Part shown: positions 17,797-25,981 of the stretch, in pieces
How positions within the stretch are numbered: the stretch's first letter is position 1
How the letters are laid out: each line of letters opens with the position of its first letter
From: Bacillota bacterium
Lineage (GTDB): Bacteria > Bacillota > Clostridia > Lachnospirales > Lachnospiraceae
Assembly (NCBI GenBank): GCA_023411215.1
Contig: JAEYOY010000038.1
Span: 105,912-169,911, forward strand
Length of the DNA stretch: 64,000 nucleotides
Reading direction: 5' to 3'
The notes under the pieces: model-generated
What the model was told of the DNA's origin: nothing
Databases searched by the model: none
What the model saw: the letters and a program-made list of their open reading frames with translations, nothing else
Translations under genes and position numbers: made by a program

Positions 17797-18426
17797 ATGT
17801 CAAATGTAACTATCATGGATCACCCTTTAATCCATCACAAATTGGGTATTATGAGACGTAAGACCACATCAACGAAGGAGTTTCGTGATCTTGTATCCGA
17901 GGTTGCCATGCTAATCTGTTATGAGGCAACCAGAAAGCTTGCTCTTGCTGATATAGAGATTGAAACGCCGCTTGTTAAGACTACTGTGAAGGAAATCGCA
18001 GGCAAAAAGCTTTGCATCGTACCGATCTTAAGAGCTGGTCTTCACATGGCAGATGGTATCTTGAACTTAATCCCCAGTGCAAAGGTTGGACATGTTGGCT
18101 TATATCGTAATGAAGAGACCCTAGAGCCGGTTGAATATTTTTGTAAACTTCCTTCTGATGCAGCAGAACGTGAGATTTTCGTAGTAGATCCAATGCTGGC
18201 AACTGGGGGTTCTGCTGTAGCTGCAATTGATATTCTAAAGAAAAGAGGGATTACCAAGATTCATTTCCTCTGTCTTATTGCAGCTCCCGAAGGTGTAGAA
18301 CGTTTAACAAAAGCTCATCCGGATGTTGAAATATATATCGGAAACCTTGACGAGCGATTGAACGAAAAGGGCTATATCTTACCAGGTCTTGGTGATGCCG
18401 GTGACAGAATCTACGGTACCAAATAG
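17797..18426 (+). CDS. upp: Uracil phosphoribosyltransferase
   Basis: Pyrimidine salvage enzyme making UMP from uracil and PRPP in the cytoplasm. The 209-residue length is exact for the family. The PRPP-binding loop reads VVDPMLATGGSA near residue 128, with LRAGLHMADG near 77 and the C-terminal uracil-binding GDAGDRIYGTK. A CCAGGAGG site lies 8-9 nt upstream. It is monocistronic, with a candidate TATAAT at 17719-17724 and a strong terminator at 18480-18548. Confidence 0.97.
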   Translation: MSNVTIMDHPLIHHKLGIMRRKTTSTKEFRDLVSEVAMLICYEATRKLALADIEIETPLVKTTVKEIAGKKLCIVPILRAGLHMADGILNLIPSAKVGHVGLYRNEETLEPVEYFCKLPSDAAEREIFVVDPMLATGGSAVAAIDILKKRGITKIHFLCLIAAPEGVERLTKAHPDVEIYIGNLDERLNEKGYILPGLGDAGDRIYGTK

Positions 18427-18479
18427 CTGAAATACCAGAGTCATACCACATGTCCTTGCTATCGTAATCTGCAGGAATA

Positions 18480-18548
18480 AAAGAGGGGTGTTGTAACAGA
18501 CGGAACCGATATTTATTAGATTCCTTACTGTTTTCAACACCCCTCTTT
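18480..18548 (+). terminator. Terminator after upp
   Basis: A 14-bp outer stem AAAGAGGGGTGTTG/CAACACCCCTCTTT (18480-18493 and 18535-18548) with further partial pairing inside (AACAG/CTGTT, GGAA/TTCC), then ATTATT. It may also serve galM on the opposite strand, since its A-rich left side gives Ts there. Confidence 0.75.
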
Positions 18549-18637
18549 ATTATTCCTGATTAATGAATGCAGTCAGAATGACACCAATTATTCTTTGAAA
18601 GCCAATGATGAATCCGACTTTCTACATTTCTTCTCTC

Positions 18638-19696
18638 TTATATTGTAGAAAACTTATAGATCGTAACCGAGTCAAACTCCTTACCGGCCTTCAGCATACA
18701 GGAAGGAAAGTTATGGGTATTGATGGAATTCGGGAAGAACTGAGTCTCAAAGCAAACACCGTATCTCTTATCATATACGGCTCCATCCTTACTGTTTTTC
18801 ACAGGTCCTAGCATATTACCGGTATAAAGCTGAATACCTGGAAGGTCTGTAAATACCTCCATCTTTCTGCCAGTCTTTTCATCGATCAGCTCAGCCACCT
18901 TCTCCACCTGAGTGCCACTAATATCCAACACATAATTATGATCATAGCCACCAGCCAGCACTAAGGGTTCATAATCAGCATCGATATCCTGTCCAATCGT
19001 CTTAAGTGTTCTAAAATCCATAGGAGTGCCGGTTACATCCCTGATCTCACCCGTTGGAATCAGATCCGGCGTCGTAGGAGTAAACTGATTTGCTCTAATT
19101 AATACTTTGTGATCTAGAATAGATCCTGAATTATGTCCACCCAGGTTAAAATAGGCATGATTTGTTAAATTAACGATCGTATCCCGATCGGATACTGCCA
19201 AATATTCAATCACAAGCTCATTTGTCTCCGTAAGACTATAGGTAACCGAAACATCAAGATTACCGGGAAAGCCCTGCTCCATATGAGGACTTAATCTTGA
19301 GAACTCAATGCTTACTATATCGTCATCTTCATATACTTCTGTCTCGTACATGAATTTATTATAACCAACAAAGCCTCCATGAAGATTATTCTTACCGTCA
19401 TTCTTGTCCAGCTCATAAACCTTACCATTCAATTCAAATTTGGCATCACCGATACGGTTCCCATGTCGACCGATAAAGGATCCAAACCCCGGAGAATTCT
19501 CTTCGTAACCTGCTAGATTCTCGAAGCCCAAATTAACATCAGCATAATTACCCTTAGCGTCAGGAACAATGATACTTACAATATTAGCACCAAAATCTGT
19601 GAAGGAGACCTTCATGCCATTTCCGTTTGTCAGAGTGTATAAGGTTGCTTCTTCCCCGCGCACTGTTTTCCCAAATGATTTTTGTGTAATCTTCAT
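18638..19696 (-). CDS. galM: Aldose 1-epimerase (mutarotase)
   Basis: Interconverts alpha and beta anomers of glucose and galactose. The 352-residue protein begins ITQKSFGKTVRGEEATLYTL. It has the family segments FIGRHGNRIGDAKFELNGK near 75 (substrate Arg), TNHAYFNLGGH near 172 (catalytic His) and FCFETQFFPNSIN-type near 310 with the catalytic Glu. There are no sugar-operon neighbours, so it appears to be a stand-alone housekeeping gene facing the riboswitch unit. Confidence 0.95.
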   Translation of the reverse strand: MKITQKSFGKTVRGEEATLYTLTNGNGMKVSFTDFGANIVSIIVPDAKGNYADVNLGFENLAGYEENSPGFGSFIGRHGNRIGDAKFELNGKVYELDKNDGKNNLHGGFVGYNKFMYETEVYEDDDIVSIEFSRLSPHMEQGFPGNLDVSVTYSLTETNELVIEYLAVSDRDTIVNLTNHAYFNLGGHNSGSILDHKVLIRANQFTPTTPDLIPTGEIRDVTGTPMDFRTLKTIGQDIDADYEPLVLAGGYDHNYVLDISGTQVEKVAELIDEKTGRKMEVFTDLPGIQLYTGNMLGPVKNSKDGAVYDKRYGVCFETQFFPNSINTHNFPSCMLKAGKEFDSVTIYKFSTI

Positions 19697-19878
19697 GTTT
19701 CTTTTACTCCTTATTCATCTTAAATTGCTCTTAGCTTATAATTATAACATAATAATGGAAAATATCAAATATTTTCTTATTCAATGCTAAATATACGATT
19801 TTTCACATGAAATAAGTTTTAGCTTTTAGCCAGTTTAATCAAAAAAGCATAAATCATAATCGATCTCTCCCTCGATCA

Positions 19879-19907
19879 TTGACACCCCTGAACTTCAATG
19901 CTATACT
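19879..19907 (+). promoter_or_regulatory. Sigma-A type promoter of the B12 riboswitch unit
   Basis: TTGACA (19879-19884), a 17-bp spacer and TATACT (19902-19907) form a near-consensus promoter. It lies 25 bp before the first strand of the riboswitch P1 helix. Confidence 0.85.
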
Positions 19908-19932
19908 TATAGCGTAATTAACATATCATTAT

Positions 19933-20152
19933 GGTATAAGTGGGCGCTGTTGCACAAATATGATGCAACCGCGCCATAATAGGGAAACAGGTGATAATCC
20001 TGTACGGTCTCGCCGCTGTAATTGGGGAGTTCGTTTTGGCAAGGTAATACCTTGTATCGTATCACTGGCAGTGAATAAGCATAAGCTTACGAATTCTGCT
20101 GGGAAGATTCAAAACGAATGTTGATCCATAAGTCAGAAGACCTGCTTATACC
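19933..20152 (+). promoter_or_regulatory. Cobalamin (B12) riboswitch aptamer
   Basis: The P1 helix is GGTATAAG (19933-19940) pairing with CTTATACC (20145-20152). Inside are the conserved blocks in order: GGGAAACAGGTGATAATCC, a GCCGCTGTAA box, CACTGG, TGGGAAGA and GTCAGAAGACCTGC. This is the standard B12-box arrangement. A promoter precedes it and a terminator hairpin follows, so ligand-dependent premature termination is likely. It governs the two downstream uptake genes. Confidence 0.93.
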
Positions 20153-20226
20153 GGTACCAAGAGCTCCACGAGGTTTGGACAAAGGGTGCAATAAAGTCAC
20201 TGTGTATCACAGTTTTCTTTTATTGT

Positions 20227-20258
20227 CCTTTTCCTATTTGTGGGGAAAAGGATTTTTT
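20227..20258 (+). terminator. Riboswitch expression-platform terminator
   Basis: CCTTTTCC (20227-20234) pairs with GGAAAAGG (20244-20251) and is followed by ATTTTTTAT. It lies 75 nt after the aptamer. The segment between also contains GGACAA/TTGTCC and CTGTG/CACAG stems that could form an alternative fold. Confidence 0.82.
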
Positions 20259-20270
20259 ATTGTATTAAAA

Positions 20271-20370
20271 GGGAGCTTAAAATCTCCCAGTTAACTTTAT
20301 TAAAATTATCACTATTTGAAGGGAGCTTAAAATCTCCCAGTTAACTTTATTAAAATTATCTATATTTGAA
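20271..20370 (+). repeat. Two 50-bp tandem repeats in the leader of the DUF4430 gene
   Basis: 20271-20320 and 20321-20370 are nearly identical 50-bp units (two mismatches). Each holds a GGGAG...CTCCC hairpin. A third partial unit begins at 20371 and supplies the gene's own GGGAG ribosome binding site. The CTCCC of the second unit can therefore pair with that site. Confidence 0.85.
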
Positions 20371-20381
20371 GGGAGATTTAG

Positions 20382-20786
20382 ATGAAACAAAGCAAGAATT
20401 TCTTAAAACTAATGATTGCTAGTACAGCACTGATTGTTGTTATTATTGTGATGCTTTTGGTATATAAACAATTCAAACCCCAAACCAATCAAGGTGCAAA
20501 GGAAATCACAATCGAGGTAGTAATTCCAGACGAAGATCCAGAAGTATTTACAATTCAAACGGATGCCGAGTATCTTCGCCAAGCACTGGAAGAGACAAAT
20601 CTGATTAAGGGCTCGGAAAGTGATTACGGTTTATTTATTACAGAAGTGAACGGACATATCTCAGATGATACAAACCAGGAATGGTGGTGTATAACCAAGG
20701 AAGGTGCTCAGGTGAATAACGGCGTTGATACAATAGCCATTGCCGATGGTGATAAATATGAAATCACCCTGACTGTTGGCTACTAA
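20382..20786 (+). CDS. DUF4430 (transcobalamin-like) extracellular protein
   Basis: A 134-residue protein with an N-terminal membrane anchor (about 8-28) and an extracytoplasmic DUF4430 domain. That domain is the small fold shared with the C-terminal part of animal intrinsic factor and transcobalamin. Its VNGHISDDTNQEWWCITKEGAQVNNGVDTI stretch, with the Trp pair and the following GD-Y-E beta strand, is typical. It sits behind a cobalamin riboswitch and 33 bp before an ECF S component, so capture of B12 or cobinamide at the surface is a good inference. There is no direct evidence of ligand binding. Confidence 0.82.
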   Translation: MKQSKNFLKLMIASTALIVVIIVMLLVYKQFKPQTNQGAKEITIEVVIPDEDPEVFTIQTDAEYLRQALEETNLIKGSESDYGLFITEVNGHISDDTNQEWWCITKEGAQVNNGVDTIAIADGDKYEITLTVGY

Positions 20787-20819
20787 TATTAATCTAACAT
20801 ATCTTAGAGGGAGGAAGCT

Positions 20820-21320
20820 ATGAGGATAAAAGATATTGCATTAATTGGTATTATGAGTGCTATATTACTCGCTGTTCAGGTAGCTCTTGGCTTCCTTCCA
20901 AATATTGAGCTGGTATCCTTGTTCGTGATTATATACACTCTCGTGTTTGGTAGAAAGGCACTATACATTATCTATGTATTTGTAGCGTTGGAAGGTATCA
21001 TCTATGGGATTGGATTATGGTGGATTAATTATCTTTATGTCTGGACCATCCTTTTTATAATTGTAATGCTACTACGCAAACAACATTCGCCCTATTTCTG
21101 GGCATGCATATCCGGTTTTTACGGTCTTTCTTTCGGTGCACTCTGCGCCATTCCCAATCTGTTCTTAAGCGGAACTGGTTCTGCAATAAGCTACTGGATC
21201 GCCGGTATTCCTTATGATATCTTACATGCCGTAGGCAATTTTGTCGTGGCCCTTCTTCTCTTTTATCCTTTGTATCAGGTGCTGGATATTATCAATAAAA
21301 AAACAGCAGATACGTATTAA
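20820..21320 (+). CDS. ECF transporter S component, probable cobalamin specificity
   Basis: A 166-residue membrane protein with six hydrophobic spans and the ECF S-component start MRIKDIALIGIMSAILLAVQVALG. This Ala-rich first helix docks on EcfT. It should bind vitamin in the membrane and use the shared EcfAA'T module encoded elsewhere. The riboswitch and the DUF4430 partner point to cobalamin, as for CbrT-type S components. GGGAGG precedes the ATG. Family is confident; B12 specificity is contextual. Confidence 0.85.
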   Translation: MRIKDIALIGIMSAILLAVQVALGFLPNIELVSLFVIIYTLVFGRKALYIIYVFVALEGIIYGIGLWWINYLYVWTILFIIVMLLRKQHSPYFWACISGFYGLSFGALCAIPNLFLSGTGSAISYWIAGIPYDILHAVGNFVVALLLFYPLYQVLDIINKKTADTY

Positions 21321-21357
21321 ATCAACACTATGAAACGAAAGGCATTGAACTAATATT

Positions 21358-21540
21358 AATAGAGTAGAGAAGTAATTGCTAAAAATTATTACCCTCTCAT
21401 TGAACCGTACGTACGGGTCTCGTATATGGCTCTACAATTTATATTCCAACATTTCTTAGATAATCATTTAAAGGATTGAGCCAGCTCCGTCCTTTATTTT
21501 TTTTCAAGTAGAGTACGTCGACAGTATGCTCAAGGCAGCT
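21358..21540 (-). mobile_element. 3' remnant of a group II intron (domains V and VI)
   Basis: On the minus strand 21432-21402 reads as a 31-nt domain V: GAGCC start with AGC triad, CG bulge and CGTACGGTTC end, with one broken lower-stem pair. A domain VI-like hairpin follows (GAGAGGGTAAT/ATTACTTCTCT) with a candidate bulged A seven nt before the intron end near 21360. Upstream a short frame ends KGRSWLNPLNDYLRNVGI and TAA at 21439, possibly a relic of the encoded protein. Domains I-IV are absent, so the element is dead. Confidence 0.62.
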
Positions 21541-21720
21541 CCTTTATCGCTATCGGAAACGCTTTACCTCAAACCTTAACTTCCTGTCCATGGAGCTTCT
21601 CCATATCCTGAATCGGAAGGATTTCAATTGTGAAAAAGAGGAAAGAAAAAGAGCCTGACAGGTGCTCTCCCTGTTACATCATACGGCTTGGACCCCTCAT
21701 GATGTATCACTTTGGCTGTT

Positions 21721-21885
21721 TCAAAGAATTAGCAAATCAGCCTTTTGGATAGCAGCGATTGCCTCACTCTTATCCTTCTCATACCTCTTAATTTTCTGAC
21801 CGACATTTAAGATCTCATACTCCTCGCCGGAAAAATGATTTTGCAGGTAAAGTGATGTTTTTAATCCCAGATAAGATTTTTTATC
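21721..21885 (-). pseudogene. Truncated flavodoxin-fold reductase remnant
   Basis: A minus-strand frame reads YLGLKTSLYLQNHF, then GEEYEILNVGQKIKRYEKD, then AIAAIQKADLLIL and TGA. It resembles the early part of NAD(P)H-dependent FMN reductase/flavodoxin-family proteins. It stops exactly where the family normally continues into the FMN-loop strand. No start codon remains. A short hairpin with a T-tail lies downstream at about 21645-21667. Debris beside the intron remnant. Confidence 0.5.
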
Positions 21886-21893
21886 ACACTTTG

Positions 21894-21937
21894 TTCACAG
21901 AAGATTTAAACTACATTTAAACTAAAAACATTATACT
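21894..21937 (+). promoter_or_regulatory. PhoB/OmpR-type direct-repeat operator and -10 of the VTC operon
   Basis: Hexamers TTCACA (21894), TTTAAA (21905) and TTTAAA (21916) start exactly 11 bp apart. A TATACT -10 (21932-21937) lies 10 bp after the last. This geometry, 11-bp direct repeats replacing the -35, is that of Pho boxes and other OmpR-family activator sites. No good -35 is present. The regulator itself is not identified. Confidence 0.6.
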
Positions 21938-21969
21938 AAGAGCAGTTTTTAGAGAAATGAGGTGAAAGA

Positions 21970-22662
21970 ATGAAAGAAAAGGGACGTTATCGCCACGAAC
22001 TCAAGTACGATATTAATCAATTTCAATACATGCAACTCAAAAATAGACTTCAGGTGATTATGAAACCAGACCGTAATAGTCAGCTTCAAGGTTTCTATAA
22101 GGTGCAAAGTATATATTTCGATAACATATATGATAAAGCAGTAAAAGAAAAGGTAAATGGCATTAGTAAAAGAGAAAAGTTTCGAATTCGCTATTATAAC
22201 GATAATTTTTCTTATATTGTTTTAGAAAAGAAAATAAAAAATAATAATCTTTGTAAAAAGTTAAGTACAAGGATAACAGAAGAAGAATGTAGAAATATTT
22301 TGAATGGTAACATATCCTTTATGGCAACCCATAAAGAAGAACTAGTACGCGAGTTTTACAGAAAGATGACATATGAAATACTTCGCCCAAGAGTATTAGT
22401 TTCTTACTATAGAGAAGCTTTTATATTCTCTGCGGGAAACGTGCGTGTTACCTTCGACTATCAGATTCGAACAAGCTTATTTGATAATAGATTCTTAGAA
22501 TCAGATATGACAGCTATTAGTGCAACAGAAGCTTCCGATACCATGATATTAGAAATCAAATATGATGATTTTCTTCCAGAAATCATAGCTAATAGCCTTC
22601 AGGTGGAAGGTATCAGACAACAAGCCTTTTCAAAATATGTGGCAGCAAGACGTTTTGGATGA
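21970..22662 (+). CDS. VTC-domain polyphosphate polymerase family protein
   Basis: A 230-residue soluble VTC tunnel-fold protein. Conserved basic and acidic strands are visible: RHELKYDINQFQY at the start, YKVQSIYFDNIYDKA near 45, REKFRIRYYN near 68 and VLEKKIKNN near 84 with the Glu-Lys-Lys motif. An R-P-R-V-L-V-S-Y-Y-R-E strand is near 138 and the terminal LEIKYD near 198. Eukaryotic Vtc4 makes polyphosphate with this fold; bacterial members next to DUF4956 and CotH are less studied. A GAGGTGAAAGA site precedes it. First gene of a three-gene operon. Confidence 0.87.
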   Translation: MKEKGRYRHELKYDINQFQYMQLKNRLQVIMKPDRNSQLQGFYKVQSIYFDNIYDKAVKEKVNGISKREKFRIRYYNDNFSYIVLEKKIKNNNLCKKLSTRITEEECRNILNGNISFMATHKEELVREFYRKMTYEILRPRVLVSYYREAFIFSAGNVRVTFDYQIRTSLFDNRFLESDMTAISATEASDTMILEIKYDDFLPEIIANSLQVEGIRQQAFSKYVAARRFG

Positions 22663-22681
22663 ATAATAGGAGGAAAGAATT

Positions 22682-23353
22682 ATGACATTTAATGATATTT
22701 TTAAATCTAGCTTTTTAGAAAGTGTAACGGAATTTTCTCTCGTTGATGTATTAGTAGGTATGTTATTTGCAGTTGCAATGGGCTTATTAATATTTATGGT
22801 ATATAAGAAAACATTTACAGGCGTAATGTATTCTTCCGGCTTCGCTCTTACCTTAGTAGGACTATCCCTAGTAACCACCTTGGTAATCATGGCGGTAACA
22901 TCAAATGTAGTATTATCTCTTGGTATGGTTGGTGCATTATCCATCGTTCGTTTTAGAGCAGCAATCAAAGAACCAATAGAAATCGTATATTTATTCTGGT
23001 CTATAGCAGTAGGCATCGTAATTGGTGCAGGTATGATACCTCTTGCAGTAATTGGTTCTGTCATCATCGGTGTGATTATGTTAATCTTTGCAAATCGTAA
23101 AATAAACGAAAATCCATATATTTTAGTTTTAAATTGCAGAGATGAAGCAGCAGAAGAAAAGGCTCTTCAAGTCGTAGAACAATCTGTTCAAAGATATGTT
23201 GTTAAATCAAAAACAATTAACGGTACAGGCATTGAAATAATGGCTGAACTTCGGACTAAAGATGCAACTACATCCTTTGTAAACCGTATTAATGATATCT
23301 CTGGTATCGAAAATACTACGTTAGTAAGTTACAACGGAGATTATATGTCTTAA
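22682..23353 (+). CDS. DUF4956 membrane protein
   Basis: A 223-residue protein. The N-terminal half has about four membrane spans with the family segment SLGMVGALSIVRFRAAIKEP near residue 81, a short polar loop that is the signature of DUF4956. The C-terminal ~80 residues form a soluble, probably cytoplasmic domain. It lies 20 bp after the VTC gene and 15 bp before CotH. This trio recurs in many Firmicutes and Actinobacteria, which suggests a membrane complex with the polymerase. Biochemical role is not established. Confidence 0.88.
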   Translation: MTFNDIFKSSFLESVTEFSLVDVLVGMLFAVAMGLLIFMVYKKTFTGVMYSSGFALTLVGLSLVTTLVIMAVTSNVVLSLGMVGALSIVRFRAAIKEPIEIVYLFWSIAVGIVIGAGMIPLAVIGSVIIGVIMLIFANRKINENPYILVLNCRDEAAEEKALQVVEQSVQRYVVKSKTINGTGIEIMAELRTKDATTSFVNRINDISGIENTTLVSYNGDYMS

Positions 23354-23368
23354 TGGGAGGTAATAATA

Positions 23369-25378
23369 TTGATTACCAGTAAACATATAAATAAAATTAT
23401 TGTAGGAATCGTGATAGTAGCATTATTTGCGTGTGGTGTACTACAATATTATGTTAAAAATCAGGAAAATATAGCAAATAATCTGGGAGTAAGCCTTGCT
23501 TATACCGATGCAATATTCAATACCGATAGCCCAATAGACATAAATATAATTATGGACGATGACGATTGGAATGATATGTTAGCCAATGCCATACAAGAAG
23601 AATACTATCCTTGTGATGTTATTATAAATGGAACAAGAATCAATAATGTAGGTATTCGACCAAAGGGTAATACAAGTTTAAGTGCCATCGTATCGGATCC
23701 GGATTCGAATCGTTATAGCTATAAAATTGAGTTTGATCAATATGTAGAAGGACAGACCTACCTAGGTTTGGATAAATTAATTCTTAATAATAACTATGCA
23801 GATGCGACTAATATGAAGGAAGCAATCGTTTATGATATGTATCAGTTCTTAGGTGCAGACGCTTCTCTATATAATTATGCTTCCATATCCTTAAATGATG
23901 CGTATATTGGTATATATTTTGCACTAGAAGCCGTTGAAGATAGCTTCTTACTTCGCAATTACGGAGTAAGCAATGGTGAACTTTATAAACCTGACAACAT
24001 GGGAATAGGGCAAGGAGGACCAGATCAATCCACCTCTGGTTTCCCAAACATGGACTTTGGTCAGGCAGGTCAAATGCCTGGAGCCAATGGTGGTCAGAAT
24101 CCGGATAGTCGTATCAATAAAGATATCAATGATACCGAGAACCAGAACAATACTTCCCAAGAAAGTATGGATGGAAATAATAATTCTGGCAGTAGAAACC
24201 GTAAGGATTTTGCTAACTTCGGGCAAGGAATTGGAGGAATGAGTGGCGGCGGCTCAGATCTTAATTATTCTAATGATGATCTTGATAGCTATTCTTCTAT
24301 ATGGGATGGTGAAGTGACGAGTACTAGCGAGAAAGACCATAAGCGTGTGGTCACAGCACTAAAGAACATTAGTGAACAGGATGATCTAGAAACATACCTA
24401 GACGTTGACAATGTATTAAAATATATGGCTGTTCATACTTTTGCAGTCAATATGGATAGTTTGACCGGTAATATGGCTCATAACTATTATCTATATGAAT
24501 ATAATGGCCAGTTAAATATAATTCCTTGGGATTATAATTTGTCCTTCGGTGGTATGAATAATGGAATGGGCAATTCCAGAATGAAGCCTAGCATGGTTAA
24601 TCGTAATGGAATTACAAATGATACGATCGTTGATGATACTAAAACCAATATAGATACCAATGAATTGCCAAGCGGTACAGGTAATACTTCAGATCGCGGT
24701 ACTGAACTTGTAAACTATCCCATCGATACACCATTCCAAAGCACTAATTTCTTTGATGGTTTACTAGAAGATGAAGAATATTTAGCAAAATATCATGAGT
24801 ATTTAAATGTATTAATCGAAGAATACATTGATGGTGGTATGTTTGATGAAACATATAATCGTATTCGTAGCCAAATCGATGAACTTGTAAAAGAAGACAC
24901 TACCGCTTTCTATAATTATGATGCATATGATACGGCAGCTAAAATGTTGTATACTACAATAGAATTACGTGGAGAAAGCATTAAAGGCCAAATAGCTGGT
25001 ACTATACCATCGACAGAAGAAGGCCAAGCACAGGATAGTAGTCAGCTAGTAGATGGCTCCTCTATTGATATCAGTTCCATGGGTGAATTCAACATGGGGG
25101 GTGGCGGTTTCACTCCACCAAATATGGCAGGAACACAAGGTGGAAATGCCACTCCAGGTACAGGAGATGGACAAAGTAGAGAATTAACACCAGAAAATAT
25201 GGGAGAATTACCAAAGGGTATTGATTTTCCGTTTAGGAATGGCAACTTTGGTGAAATGAAGAATGGATCATCAAAATCAACAACAGCACAAAATCTAATA
25301 ATGTATGGTGTATCCGCGGTATTACTAATTGGTGCAATTATGTATGTAACTACCTATAAAAGAAAAAAAATAAAATAA
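23369..25378 (+). CDS. CotH-family protein kinase-like exported protein
   Basis: CotH proteins phosphorylate Ser on secreted or spore-coat proteins using an atypical kinase fold. The 669-residue product starts at TTG behind GGGAGG with 8-nt spacing. Residues 5-25 form a signal or anchor helix, and the CotH domain begins near INIIMDDDDWNDML. A Gly/Asn/Gln/Met-rich insert (about 215-310) interrupts the domain. The catalytic-type NIIPWDYNLSFGG is near 390, and a single C-terminal membrane span (about 643-662) precedes KRKKIK. Both ends are thus membrane-linked, with the kinase outside. Confidence 0.88.
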   Translation: MITSKHINKIIVGIVIVALFACGVLQYYVKNQENIANNLGVSLAYTDAIFNTDSPIDINIIMDDDDWNDMLANAIQEEYYPCDVIINGTRINNVGIRPKGNTSLSAIVSDPDSNRYSYKIEFDQYVEGQTYLGLDKLILNNNYADATNMKEAIVYDMYQFLGADASLYNYASISLNDAYIGIYFALEAVEDSFLLRNYGVSNGELYKPDNMGIGQGGPDQSTSGFPNMDFGQAGQMPGANGGQNPDSRINKDINDTENQNNTSQESMDGNNNSGSRNRKDFANFGQGIGGMSGGGSDLNYSNDDLDSYSSIWDGEVTSTSEKDHKRVVTALKNISEQDDLETYLDVDNVLKYMAVHTFAVNMDSLTGNMAHNYYLYEYNGQLNIIPWDYNLSFGGMNNGMGNSRMKPSMVNRNGITNDTIVDDTKTNIDTNELPSGTGNTSDRGTELVNYPIDTPFQSTNFFDGLLEDEEYLAKYHEYLNVLIEEYIDGGMFDETYNRIRSQIDELVKEDTTAFYNYDAYDTAAKMLYTTIELRGESIKGQIAGTIPSTEEGQAQDSSQLVDGSSIDISSMGEFNMGGGGFTPPNMAGTQGGNATPGTGDGQSRELTPENMGELPKGIDFPFRNGNFGEMKNGSSKSTTAQNLIMYGVSAVLLIGAIMYVTTYKRKKIK

Positions 25379-25476
25379 TTTAAGTATATAGCACTAAAAA
25401 TTTCAGCCAGTTATGGTGAAATCCGATCTTCTGTAGCCAACTTGGACTCCTATTTGATGACAGGCTGGCTCCGTAC

Positions 25477-25553
25477 CTATAAAAAGTAACCGGCGTAAGG
25501 TCCGATAACCTGAACCTTTGCCCCGGTATCCAGCTTCGCTGGACATACCACAA
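25477..25553 (-). pseudogene. Short coding remnant
   Basis: A minus-strand frame ends CPAKLDTGAKVQVIGPYAGYF-L with TAG at 25477-25479. It has no start and runs directly into the terminator stem at 25556. It reads like a real beta-rich protein tail, but I cannot name the family. Probably debris. Confidence 0.3.
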
Positions 25554-25555
25554 AA

Positions 25556-25595
25556 AAAGGTTATCCTTAAGGAGTTTTCCTTAAGGATAACCTTT
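25556..25595 (-). terminator. Strong terminator of the cold-shock gene
   Basis: A perfect 18-bp stem (25556-25573 with 25578-25595) and a 4-nt loop, followed on the minus strand by further Ts (CCTTTTTTTGTGG). It lies about 100 bp after the cold-shock stop and also faces the end of the CotH operon. Confidence 0.88.
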
Positions 25596-25697
25596 AATCA
25601 ATTGTCTCAAACAATATAGCCATTTCTTTATAAACTTATTTCTTATCAAAACAAAATTTATATTCTAGAAAAAGGTACACTGTAAACCCAACATTGA

Positions 25698-25898
25698 TTA
25701 TAATCTTGTTACGTTGATTGCCTGAGGACCCTTAGCTCCCTGAGTAACTTCGAACTGAACTTCCTGGCCTTCTTCTAAAGACTTGAAGCCGTCCATATTA
25801 AGACCGCTGTAATGTACGAATACATCGTTGCCCTGCTCGTCGGAGATAAATCCGAATCCCTTTTGATTGTTGAACCACTTTACTGTACCTTTGTTCAT
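25698..25898 (-). CDS. Cold-shock family nucleic-acid-binding protein
   Basis: A 66-residue CspA-type OB-fold RNA chaperone, complete in length. RNP1 reads KGFGFIS near residue 14 and RNP2 VFVHYS near 26, followed by EGQEVQFEVTQGAKGPQA. A TTGGAGGAAT site precedes the ATG. The leader contains a GTTGTCA/TGACAAC inverted repeat. Monocistronic, with its own strong terminator. The exact paralogue letter (cspA, cspB and so on) cannot be decided. Confidence 0.96.
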   Translation of the reverse strand: MNKGTVKWFNNQKGFGFISDEQGNDVFVHYSGLNMDGFKSLEEGQEVQFEVTQGAKGPQAINVTRL

Positions 25899-25929
25899 GT
25901 TAATTCCTCCAAAAATTCAAAAATAATAG

Positions 25930-25950
25930 GTTGTCAATATCTTTGACAAC
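25930..25950. repeat. 7-bp inverted repeat in the cold-shock gene leader
   Basis: GTTGTCA (25930-25936) and TGACAAC (25944-25950) with a 7-nt spacer, about 30 bp upstream of the cold-shock start. It may be a leader hairpin or a protein site. Confidence 0.4.
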
Positions 25951-25981
25951 AAGTTTATGATAACACTCTTTCCATACCATG

